In this document: positions 44,898-55,240 of the stretch, piece by piece
How positions within the stretch are numbered: position 1 is the first letter of the stretch
Layout of the letters: the number at the start of each line of letters is the position of its first letter
Source: Chaetomium olivaceum
Taxonomy: Eukaryota > Ascomycota > Sordariomycetes > Sordariales > Chaetomiaceae
Assembly (NCBI GenBank): GCA_039881045.1
Contig: JAYWVB010000004.1
Coordinates: 62,001 to 126,000 of the forward strand
Direction: 5' to 3'
Length of the DNA: 64,000 bases
Translations under genes and position numbers: made by a program
The notes under the pieces: generated by a model
What the model was told of the DNA's origin: nothing
Database searches by the model: none
What the model saw: only the letters and a program-made list of their open reading frames with translations

Positions 44898-45647
44898 GCT
44901 GTGACAACCCGAACTCGCGCGGGGTAGCTTTATCCCGAAGGGAATGTCGATTCGAGCGGCAGGGCCTAGTAACATAGCTAGGCGGCGCCACTACATCGTT
45001 TCCGGCCGATGGGATCGATACATTCTATCTGGACATTAGGTCCAACACAATGTGCAATACACTATACATACATACCTAGCTACCTAGTTTAATGACAATC
45101 AATGAAAGAAACTCAAACTTGAGCAAATTGAAGACTTGTGGTCGAGGTCGTAGGTTGAGGGCGGGTCAGATTGGTTCTTGACCTCAAGGTAACCAGAGAG
45201 GGCTTGCCCCATGTTATTTATTTGTGTACAAGGTAACACAGGTCACTACTTCTGTTGTCACTTTGTGCGGCTGACCCCCTCCCAGGCCCTAGCGTTTCAG
45301 CATGGATTCGAGAGTTTCTCGGTGCTGGGGTTAAAACTGGCAGGGGGTTGAAGGACGGTTTTGAAGGTAAATGGGCTGAAGCTTCTAGCAAGAGGACGAC
45401 AATCCGGTCTAGAAGTGAGCGCAGCAAGCGTTGCCAACAGTCCAGGTGCTTGCAATCACGTTTTCGGTCGGCCCGTATGGGCGGCCAGAACGACTCTCGA
45501 TTCTCGTTGCTAACTACGGATGTAAAACAGCAAGTAGATAACCGTGATCCAAGCCCCAGTAGTACAAGAGAATAGTTTGTGACATCCAATGAATCGTACC
45601 TCCCGACATAGCACACTAAAAGTAGTCGCTACCAATGATGGCATGGC
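44898..45647. other. Intergenic, no supported gene
   Basis: 3' flanks only. Part of it is AT-rich (about 45,050-45,120). Confidence 0.5.
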
Positions 45648-45806
45648 TTAGCAGCAGAGCTTCGCGCCGCAAGTGTCGTAGCATCCCAGAACGCAGGAGC
45701 AGATCTGCGGGTTGGCGGCAGCCTCGGGGTTTGCCGCCGGCTGGGGCAGAGCCATAGCGCTGGCAACCAGCAGAGCGGCAGCGGTGAAGAGAGTGGTGAA
45801 CTGCAT
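45648..45806 (-). CDS. Secreted six-cysteine micro-peptide precursor (52 residues)
   Basis: The ORF is too short for a usual ORF cut-off but has every mark of a gene. Residues 1-19 (MQFTTLFTAAALLVASAMA) form a textbook signal peptide. A short Ala/Asn/Pro/Gln spacer with an imperfect repeat (AANPE, AANPQ) follows. The last 17 residues hold six Cys at positions 36, 38, 42, 46, 51 and 52, spacing C-x-C-x3-C-x3-C-x4-C-C, ending right at the stop. Codons are biased to C/G-ending forms as in highly expressed genes here. A spliced 5' leader (GTAAGT donor at 45863, acceptor at 45813) and a TATAAAA box at 45974-45980 lie upstream on the same strand. There is no Kex2 dibasic site. It does not match a family I know. 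Secreted effector-like, antimicrobial or developmental roles are all conceivable. Confidence 0.75.
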   Translation of the reverse strand: MQFTTLFTAAALLVASAMALPQPAANPEAAANPQICSCVLGCYDTCGAKLCC

Positions 45807-45812
45807 CGTGGC

Positions 45813-45863
45813 CTTGAAACCGCTGTTAGTTTTACAGCATCGTAGGCTCGGTGGCTGACTTAC
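45813..45863 (-). other. 5'UTR intron of the six-cysteine peptide gene
   Basis: 51-base GT-AG segment with GTAAGT donor, a CTAAC branch point about 12 bases from the acceptor, and acceptor TTTCAAG seven bases before the start codon. Confidence 0.55.
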
Positions 45864-45973
45864 GGAAGAGGTATGTGTACCGGAGGGTTCTTAAGGGTTG
45901 TAGATGTGTGTTCTGGTGCAGAGGGGGTGTCGAGGAGGAGACAAGGACTGACCATCGAGTTGGCGGACGGGCC

Positions 45974-45980
45974 TTTTATA
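45974..45980 (-). promoter_or_regulatory. TATA box of the six-cysteine peptide gene
   Basis: TATAAAA on the minus strand about 170 bases upstream of the start codon at 45806, a normal distance given the spliced leader. Confidence 0.5.
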
Positions 45981-48900
45981 CACTACTTTCAGCAAGCATC
46001 GTGTTTCTCGACCTAGGCACCAAATCCCACACTCCGGTCACTCTATGCCTAACACCGACCTGGCCTCCTTTCTCCAAGCCAAGCGAGAGCAATATAAACA
46101 TGCAACAAGTCGCCAACTCTGGCAATCCTCTATGCAACTGCCGTGACCTACGATTGGTCCTTCTCTCGAGTTCGTCCAGAGAAGGAGAAACAAGAGGGGC
46201 ACAGACAGCGGTTAATATTCTAAGCGAGTCACATTGGGAGAAGATAGGAGGATATATTCTCAAAGGATTCGAAGGATTTCAAGAATCCGGATTTGCCGGC
46301 AGTAAAGACTCCAAACAACTCCAACATTTCTCAGAGAATGAGAGTCCGAGAGTCCGATCACATTCCGGGGTCCCCCCATCCTTCACTGCGGATCAGAGTC
46401 GCCGAGTCACCGCGGCCAATCAAAACACATACACCATCGACAATTGGTCGCACGGAGGCGAGCTCTCCGGTATAGCTTGCCATTTCGATGCGAACAGACA
46501 ATCGGGCTCCACATTTCAAATAGTATAGGTCAGGTAGTTTATTGTGGTTCCTATCTCCGCGTCGCCATCCTATCTGTTACACCTACTCTTTAAGAATCGT
46601 TCTTGGTTTGTGACATTGGTAACCTTTGTGAGAACCTAATCCCTAGGTCTCCCTTTGTTTCGTTCTGGAATGTCATCCAACCTTGCCCTAACATTCTGTG
46701 ACAGCTTGGGTCGTTACGGGGTGGGAATTGATGGAGAATAAGGTGGGCGTTGAGGAAAGTGACAACATCCTGAACGAAATGACAACATCACAAAACGGAA
46801 ACACTCAAGGGCCAAGGAATCGGATGAACAAATCAAGACAAGGTCAGAGAAAGCTGACGGCTACTCGACGTCAAATTTGTGGAAATTAACAAGGGTTGAG
46901 ATAGATGCACATTAACAGGCGCAGAGTCGAGGTTACCTGTGTAATAGAACCGATAATGGATGTCGCTATCTCGAGATCATGTATTCGAGGCCGAACTTGA
47001 AAGCAAAGCAAGAAAGGAAGAATAAGAATAAGAAAAGAAGAACGATAACCAAAAAAAAAATTTAAAGTAACCACAGCTCCGTTGGGTTCCAATGCTTATC
47101 GTTTCGTTCCCATAAGTAATCCATGTTTGGTCGACATTATTTTACACTTGGAGTCCGGCCACCTTTGCCCATGGGGTGTCTGGTAGCGCGTCAGTTCACA
47201 AAAGGGCCACGCAACCCAGCCGCAACCCGGTCTTTTCAAACTCAAATTTGATCTTCTCCCTGCGGTGCAGGCGCCCGGATAATAGCACGGCTTTTGAGCC
47301 TCCCAATGGTCAGTCGAGAGCCGAAAGCCTGTTGGGTGCTATAGCAGACAGGGCGATGATAAGGACTATGTGGCTGTGTTGTCACGCATATGTCAGGGCG
47401 TGTTGATGTATCACACAAAATGAGCATTCTTTTAGCTTACCTTAGGCTAGTTGTTATTGTTTGAGCCCTCGTAAACGTATATGTAATGATATTTTTTTTT
47501 ATCTTGAGGAAGCCGACTAGATTTGAGCTTCGACGTTGAGACAGTGGAAATGCCATCGGAGCCTAGGAGTAGGCACTACCTACTTGAAATTAGCACTGTC
47601 TCAATAGTATGGCTACCAGGGCAGACGGAGGCACAAAGCTACAACTACGGTGCTCGGGATTGGAACATAACAAAATCCCGCATGCACGAGTTGATCTGGT
47701 TCCATGGGTAAGGTTCTCAGGGGTTAGAACTTCGCATAACTGATGGCAATACAGTAATCAGTTCAGGGTCATTGTATTTATATAATGGATCATGCATAAA
47801 CAACATTGGTGTAGAAAGCCACCCTCCACAGTTGCATGAGGAGCGACACAAGACCAACAACTCGCCTTAGCAAAACCCTTGAATCCTTCCTGCCAAACAC
47901 CGTGACAATGTCCGGATACGGAAAGAGTATACAAAACTGGGTTATTCGATGCGCAACTGTCAAACTTAACAGGTCACTGATCAAATGTGGTGCCGTTTCT
48001 CATCCATATTCAAAGCTCTGTGTCCTGGACTGGCTGCTCGCTCAACCAAAGTAAGGTAAGGCTAAGACCACAGAGCAGACAATGGGGCATTAACGGCTGT
48101 GAAAGACCACTCTCTTGCCACAAGTATCTTGGAAGTGAGATATCTGGGCCATCTATAATATCAACATCACCAAACTCGCCGTATGTCATCTCGAGACGTT
48201 CAAGGCCGGTTCGCCTCACGGACAAAACGCCATCCTTTCCTCCGGTTCGGCCTTTGGGAAATACTGCAATTGGATGTCAAAATCTTAGCCTCTATTAGCC
48301 GTCTTCCGCCAGACCCCAGCCGGGTTTCACCATCCGGAACAGCGGAGCGCGGGTAACGCGTCTTCGACAGGCTGTACGGGAATGACGTTGTGAAGGCCGG
48401 CGTAGAAAGGCCAGGAAATCCCTCCATCCAGTTTTGTTCGAGCCGGCCCGCAAGCGGGAGAGCCTGAATTATCCGTCATCTCCCGCCAGCAGGGTTGGTT
48501 GGGGGTCTCGAACTGTCAGTATGTAGGAGGTATATTACTCGGCGGGACGGAAATAGTCCTGTCTGCTCCTGTTCGTTTTCCCGGCCGGAGCTCACAACCC
48601 GCAACCTTGATTCTTTCGATCTCAGTTGTATTCCCGGAGGCAGCCGGCACGGGACCTTAGTCAGGGAGGCAACTATCAACGGGCACATCACGGAAGCAAC
48701 TGACTCGTCGTTCATCTGAGGCGATGGTGAAGTTTAGCCACCCCCCTAAGACCCTCATCTAGGTAGCATTGCCGCCTCCGCGCTATTCGAGTGCCGAAAG
48801 CTTGTCGCAAGCAAGACTTCTTGCGTACTAGCTCGCGATAGTATTGGGGGAAACCGCCGTCGAGAATGTTCTTTCTTCTCCGACCTTCCTTGATGTGGTT

Positions 48901-49252
48901 ACAACAGGTAGTACAGCCTGAAATGTACCGGCGCCACCGTTGCATCGAAGCGCTCGGCGCCTCCGCCAGTAACCGGGGGGCCGACGGAATTGTGAGCACG
49001 ACACGCGCGAGTTTTACAGTTCGGGCATCAAGGGGCTGACAGATTGTTGGTGGTTGAGAGAGTTGAGACGCCGGGTTCCGTCGAAGCGGGTCTTCACCGA
49101 AGCTAAGGGATGGGCAATGCTACCTTGAGGATCCCTTTTATTCTAAAAGTGGGAATCTCGGACCCAGCACTGCGGCAGTCGACCCGGTTCCAGCCAAGAG
49201 CGGCTTCTGTGTTCCGGGTTCTGGGGCCTGTCAGATCTCGGGAGATGCTTCA

Positions 49253-49259
49253 GGCTAAA
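49253..49259 (+). promoter_or_regulatory. XlnR/Xyr1-type motif upstream of xylanase
   Basis: GGCTAAA matches the core recognised by the fungal xylanase activator XlnR/Xyr1 (GGCTAA). It lies about 540 bases upstream of the GH11 start. A single heptamer can occur by chance. A CreA-like CTGGGG is nearby at 49221-49226. Confidence 0.35.
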
Positions 49260-49686
49260 CCACGGTTGCCCTTTATTGGTGCGCAAAATCCGGGGGCGTA
49301 TCGAAACCCGGTCGTTGATAAAAGTGACAAACAAACCTCAAGCCGCAGGCTCCGAGAGAGAATGCGTTGGTCCACAGCTGTCAAGGCGTCAACAACACCA
49401 CGCCAGAGTGGATGATGATGGCGCATTGACGCCGAGAGAGGCAAAGATGATCGGCAATGAGCAAGGGGATCTACGGAAGGGATGGTGTGGCCCCGGAAAC
49501 CGGGGCACTCCTGGTCAGTGGGCTGGCTACCGGGTAATGGGGTGATATGGAGGTGGACACACAGAGCCTCGAACACCAAGATCACGAGGCATCTAGCAGC
49601 CGAGCGAGCACCCGAGCGGGCATGATACTGCGGCTGGCAGACGGCGGACAACAATGCGCGAGTGGGCCGTGTCCGTGGAAAAGGCA

Positions 49687-49692
49687 TATATA
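49687..49692 (+). promoter_or_regulatory. TATA box of the xylanase gene
   Basis: TATATA 108 bases upstream of the start codon at 49795, a typical core promoter position for a strongly expressed fungal hydrolase gene. Confidence 0.5.
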
Positions 49693-49794
49693 GCCCGACG
49701 ATCCTCCCTCGTTCTCTAATTGTTTCTCACCACCACCCTCAGCACCATCATCAGCAGCATCCAGCACTCGGAGCAGTCGCATTCCACCGCAACC

Positions 49795-50595
49795 ATGGTC
49801 TCTTTCAAGTCCCTCCTCGTGGGCGCTCTCAGCGCCGTCGGCGCCCTCGCCTTCCCCCTCAACACGACCGAGCTCAGCGAGGCTCACGCCCGTGGTGAGA
49901 ACGTGACGGCGCTGCTCATGGCCCGCGGCGGTACCCCCAGCCAGACCGGCTACCACGGCGGTTACTACTTCTCGTTCTGGACCGATAACGGTGGCACCGT
50001 CAACTACTGGAACGGCGACAACGGCAACTACGGCGTCAACTGGCAAAACTGCGGCAACTTTGTCGGTGGCAAGGGATGGTACGTAGCATAGCATACAGCC
50101 ATGGCTCCCATTCCTCCACAACAGACTCGGTGAGCGAGTAAGGGAACCCAACAAAAACTAACACGCCACTCTCATAGGAACCCGGGTGCGTCTCGCACAA
50201 TCAACTACAGCGGGCAGTTCAACCCGTCGGGCAACGGCTACCTGGCCGTGTACGGCTGGACGACCAACCCGCTGATCGAGTACTACATCGTGGAGTCGTT
50301 CGGCACGTTCGACCCGTCGTCCAACGCGCAGAACCTGGGCACGACCTACATCGACGGCAGCAACTACAAGATCGCCAAGACGACGCGCTACAACCAGCCC
50401 TCCATCCTCGGCACCTCCACCTTCGACCAGTTCTGGTCCGTCCGCCAGAACAAGCGCTCCAGCGGCAGCGTCAACGTCGGCGCCCACTTCTCCCGCTGGT
50501 CCCAGAGCGGCCTCCGCCTCGGCCAGCACAACTACCAGATCGTGGCCACCGAGGGCTACCAGAGCTCCGGCTCGTCTTCCATCACCGTCTGGTAG
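49795..50595 (+). CDS. GH11 endo-1,4-beta-xylanase, secreted
   Basis: Secreted retaining endo-xylanase that cleaves beta-1,4-xylan in plant cell walls. Two exons, 49795-50078 and 50178-50595, encode 233 residues; the intron runs GTACGT to CATAG and splits a Trp codon. A signal peptide (MVSFKSLLVGALSAVGALAF) and a short propeptide precede the mature jelly-roll domain, which begins near GGTPSQTGYHGGYYFSFW. The nucleophile Glu129 sits in LIEYYIVE and the acid/base Glu220 in VATEGYQSSG; the 91-residue spacing equals that of known GH11 enzymes. The YGWTTNPLIEYY segment and the thumb PSILGTSTF are present. It ends at SSITVW with no carbohydrate-binding module. Length and organisation are standard for a single-domain GH11. 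Confidence 0.95.
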
Positions 50596-52503
50596 GCGGA
50601 GCAAGGGGGTGGTCGTTTGGGGGAATCAGCTCCGGGCGGCACTGCTATCCCGGATGCCCTAAGCGATGGGGGGCTGAACGGGGGTATCGGGGGGTTTTGG
50701 ATGGGTGGACCCAGCGTGGTGCTTTCACCTTGCGATCGGGCCTTTCCCGATCGTGACAAGGTTCCTCCTTTTCTTGTTTCTTCTTCGAGCGGCGGACCTC
50801 TGTACATAGTTACCCGTGGCTCTTTTTGCGTGTGTGGTGTCCAAGAGTTGAACACCATATGCCCGTATATACAACGATCTCTGTCATATTCCGGACTCCG
50901 TGCTTCTTCTCCTTATGCTCTGCTGCCTTCTTTGAGACGAGTGGGACGCCGTTGCCCTGCCCTGCCCCTGACAACTCTCGGAGTTTTTCTCGAAGTGGAT
51001 ATTTTCCCCTGCTCCGCAATTGTTTCCAGATTTGCATGCATAACAACAATGTATAAGTTGGTCGGCCCTCATCCTTGCCAACGCCGTATCCGAATGCTCA
51101 CAAACAATATATTGATGTGGGCCTAAAAGGTGGTTGATAGGGAGTAGGAGGTCGGCAAACCGAAGAGCGGCTATTGAAAATAGTGTTCGGGTTCGAGATG
51201 TTTTTTATTTCTGGAGGGAATATCTCCCGGGGCCGGAAGCTTGGTTGAACATGACCGTTTTCAGGTTTAGGGTTTGTTGAATATTACCCAGCATATAGTT
51301 TCATTCCTTTCTTCACCCTTCAGCCAGTTCAGGTGACTCACTGTACATGATCGCTTTGTGTGATGAGGATGGCAATGCAAATAGAGCAAGACTCAAGAAG
51401 AACACCGGCTAGCCTTTTTTACGAATAGGCAAGGAAAGGTACTCGGCTACAAAACTCTTTCGAGTTTTAGTGGGATTCAAACCCACACGCTTTTGGGTAC
51501 CATGAGCCACCCCGGTGGAACACGAGCCGCACTCCCCCCGCTTCATCAAATGGTAGTTGAGGGGGGGTTTGCATTAGCAGTGCAAAAGTGTTATACCAAG
51601 GGCGAATGGTGGCGGGGTTGGGGTGCCTTGGGTAAGTTCCTTGCGATAAAAGTAAAGCTGTTGTCTGATGGACCAGTGCCATGGGCCTGCAAAGAGACGA
51701 AAAGGTGTAGGATCGGGGAACGTCTTAGACTGATGGGTACATAAGCATAACAAACAGAGTATCTCATAGACTATACGTATGTAAGCCCCGTCGCAACAAA
51801 CCAGTAGTTGGAAGATGGATGCCTGATCATCTACTCTGTGGTGATTTCTCTTTGTCAGGGTTGAGTAGTATATTGGTTGCAATAGTGTGGGAATCAACCA
51901 CATGCACGATGTATTCGGATGAAAGTGTTCTGTAGACTAGCTGACTATGATAGCTCTTGAGCCTAGGCTGCGGCGCGGACGCAATGGTAACATCAAAACT
52001 ATGTATCCAAAGTCAATTCCGGGCGCTGGCCAGACTCTGCAGATATGATACAATGCAGCGGTTCAGTTTTGACGCCCGTGTTGAACATCGTCGGAGGAAT
52101 TGCAACTGAAACGTTCGGTGGGTATTCATGGGTCCTCCTCTTATCCTCGCTATGGTTCGCGAGTAGCCCGTCAGCCATGTTGTGAGTTTTATTGTTTTTC
52201 TTTCAAGGGAATTTTAGCGTTCAAGGTCCTTACTCCGCTGGTTGAGGTATTACATGAGTGGCTTGGGGTGGTCTAATGATGGTGTTAATCAATTTCCCAG
52301 GCTGGTGAATCATAGATGGCGTTGCTTGCCTTGTCGAGGCCTCAGAGCCGCTGACTACACATGGCGGGATCAGTAAGTTCCCGTGCTGGCTGGGGCGTGG
52401 TGCTATCAGACGAGCAAGTCGGTGGTTGCCTGTGATTCGCAACCGCCAGCGGTTAGTTTCCTAAATATCGGGTTTCGATATCGGCGCCCAAGTTTGGTGC
52501 GTG
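50596..52503. other. Gene-free interval between xylanase and Zn2Cys6 gene
   Basis: 3' flanks of two convergent genes. A near-perfect hairpin (AAAACTC-TTTC-GAGTTTT) lies at about 51451-51468. No ORF is supported. Confidence 0.5.
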
Positions 52504-55240
52504 TCAGGTAGCATTGGCCAAGGTGATTCGCTGATCAGGTGCCGATAAAGAAGTCGGCATCGTGAATGTTAAAAATGGAGTTGAATCCACGTGTTCGGTG
52601 CTATCAACATTTAGCAGATGGCGCAGGGGGCTAACTTCAACAGCGTTCGCGCTCACCGCATCTTCGGGTCTCCAGGCGGCCCCCCACCCTGAGCCTTTCT
52701 TCTCATGAGTCGCCTCGCCACCATTCGTAGCAAAAGATGGATCCCGCCCAGCTGCGTCCTGCAGAAGCAGCAAGCAGCGGTTCAATTCCTCTCCAACGAC
52801 AGTCAACACTGACCGCTCTACCTCGGCATCGGAAGCGCCACGCTGAAGTGCCTGTGCCTGACAGAGCAACGCAGAGAACAGAATGTATCCCTTGACATTT
52901 GTCTCACCACACCGTACCCGCCGTTCGGTCCAACCGATAGAATACTTCACCGCCTCCAGTAGCTCCAACCGCGGCGCGGCGCCGCTACCAATGCCCATCC
53001 CCACAGAATTGCCCACGTCGCTGTCGTTGCCAGGTTGCGCTGGGCGATCTGGCGGGTGGTCGATATTCATGCTTTGCCGGAAGGAGCGGTCTTCCTGGAC
53101 CTGCCACAACAGCTCGAGGCAGATGGTTAACACCGCGAGCGTGGGGACCGACCGGAATGCGCCGTATCCGCAGGTGGCTAGTCGCGTAAAGTCGTCAAAT
53201 TCGCTTGCCGTCCCAGAGTCCCGGCAGGGGACCCGGTCGCAATAGCGCGGTAGAGCTTGAGAGATGTCTCAACACACATTTTACGCGCGAAGTAGTAGGT
53301 CGGGTTGTTATGGGCTGACCATAACCAGGGGTGGTTCAGCGCCAGAAGAACCGGTGAACCATATGCTCCGCCAGGCGCAGCTGGAACAGCGAGAGGCGCT
53401 TGGGGAGGATTCCAGCGGGATCGTAAAAGGGTTGGAAGGTGGCCGAGAGGGCTCGACAAGCGTTTGTTAATTCAGTATTCCACTTTAGCGTTTCCTCGAA
53501 AGCGGCAGGTGAACTGAAATGATTGACATATTGGGCGATGGCCAGTCGTACGGGAAAGGACCGGAGAAGGGCAATCTGGACGGTGGTCTCGGTGAATGCG
53601 TTGGGGGGCCGAGGTATCGATGGAAACTTGGGTGTGTTCGGCGAGTTGATCGTCGTCATAGTTGGAGGGCGGGCGCGTATCGAAGTCGGACAAGTTCATA
53701 AGAGGCGGGGCCCCGGAATCCAAGCTGGATTGCAGTACAATTTCCAGGACGGCCGCCCAAAGCCGTCGCCTCATTTCTGCGCCAAACACGGACATGTGAG
53801 ACAGGTTGTCGGGGTCACGGTGGAGGCCGAGGAACATGGCGGTGCGCAGCAACGAACCGGCGCTTATCCAGGCCATGTCTCCTTCGATCCCGCACGTTTC
53901 CCTCGCCATGTGAAGTAGACACATCACCTGGAGGCCGGCAAAGCTGACCAAAGTCTTCTCAGTGGGCGAGACAAGCCAGATTTGGGCTTCGCGTATCCAT
54001 TGGACGGCCGAGCGGCGGAGCGCCACTACATCGTCTTGGAAGCAGGTTCCAATGGCCATGCAAAGCTGGAGTTGCACCACAAATGCCGGGTCTGCGTTGG
54101 CTGGGTTCTCCCAATATTCCTGATACCCCTGCCAGAAGGTGGGCCGATGAATAATCCTGTACACGCTCTCGAAGGTCCTAAAGTAGGCGTCCACCAGCTG
54201 AAAAGCAGCATCCTTGGGAGGGATGGCTTTGCCGAGCTGGAAGGGCGCGGACGACCAAGCCTTTGTAGACTGAATGGTGTTGCCTAGGTCTCGACATCTC
54301 TGAAGAGAAAAATAGGCCTCGGACTTCTTGTCGGATTCAATGCGCGTGGCGATATTGGCAGCGAGGGGAAACTGTCGGACAGTCAGCCCGACAGCTCATG
54401 ACATCAGACGCAGGGGTTCGCAGATGCTTGAGCCAGTGGTGGACGGCGGCACCGACGAATACGGGAATAGGGTGTCTTTCGCCATGGAGACGACGGTCGA
54501 ATCGCCCATGGAGAAGGTTGAAAAGGGTGACCTACGAGCTTTTCCCCATTCATCAAGGAGTTCACCCTGGACGGCCGGGATGGGGGGCCCAGATCCGGGG
54601 ATAACGTTTGGTGGGCCGAGCGGGCCGAAGGTGAGCCGTAATCTGGGCGTTTCAGTGCATCGGCGAGTTGCTGTTCCAGTTGCCGGACCCGCTCCGCAAG
54701 GGCGGTCGTGTTGCCGAGTGGGCCCGAGGTCCCGGCACCGGGTTCGGCATGATGCATTTGCGGCAGCGAGCGCGGACTCGCGCCCGAACGGGGTTCCGGG
54801 GTCTTGCCGAGCGGTGGCGCAGCGCCGGAACCGGGACCGGCACACGGGGGGTTTGAAGTTGGGGGCGGCACCGGCAATGCCATGTCCCTAAAGGTGAAAG
54901 CCGAGTTGGCGGCGGCTCGCTCGTCGGCTGATGTCGGGGACAGCTCGGGATGGTGGTGGCCGGCGGCCGGGGCCGGGGATAATCGCCATAGCCGCGGTTT
55001 TGGGCGACGGGCCTCTTCGTAGGTGCAATTGACGATCTTGGACTTCATGCAACTGGCGCACGGCTCGTTGCGATCGCATCGGATTTTGCGCGTCCTGCAC
55101 TGGATGCACGACAGCGCAGGCCGGTTACGCCGCCGGGGCTCTCCGTGTTTTAGGGTCCCCGGACTCCCAGCAGAAGCAGGCGTGGTTGGCGCCGGAACCT
55201 GTGCGGGTTGCGCAGCGTCCGTGACCATTTCCACGTCCAT
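52504..55240 (-). CDS. Zn(II)2Cys6 transcription factor with fungal_trans domain
   Basis: Fungal-specific nuclear transcription regulator. The N-terminus has the binuclear zinc cluster ALSCIQCRTRKIRC followed by CASC and a final Cys: Cys45, 48, 55, 61, 64 and 72, the standard C-x2-C-x6-C-x5-C-x2-C-x7-C. A Pro/Ser-rich linker with a short leucine-zipper-like helix (LAERVRQLEQQLADALK) follows. The central fungal_trans region includes LVDAYFRTFESVYRIIHRPT, CMAIGTCFQDD, the AGSLLRTAMFLGLHRDP helix typical of PF04082, and EMRRRLWAAVLEI. Single-base frame breaks near 54,550, 53,610, 53,345 and 53,215 interrupt the domain, with family-like sequence on both sides. An intron around 54,310-54,400 separates the linker from the central domain. 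It is convergent with the xylanase gene, but it does not look like XlnR, so no regulatory link is claimed. Confidence 0.8.

Larger units (their letters stand above)
45981..49794. other. Gene-free interval of about 3.8 kb upstream of the xylanase gene
   Basis: Many short ORFs on both strands but none with domain, signal peptide or intron evidence. The right-hand 600 bases contain probable xylanase promoter elements. Confidence 0.45.

Noticed and set aside
51445..51470. AAAACTC-TTTC-GAGTTTT hairpin as a bacterial-type terminator
   Set aside because: The genome is fungal and RNA polymerase II does not use such terminators. The hairpin is probably chance.
51460..51560. tRNA-like signal on the minus strand (T-arm-like GTGGG-TTTGAAT-CCCAC and a TGGCTCATGG A-box look-alike)
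   Set aside because: The two boxes are only about 25 bases apart, no acceptor stem pairs, and no anticodon arm fits between them.
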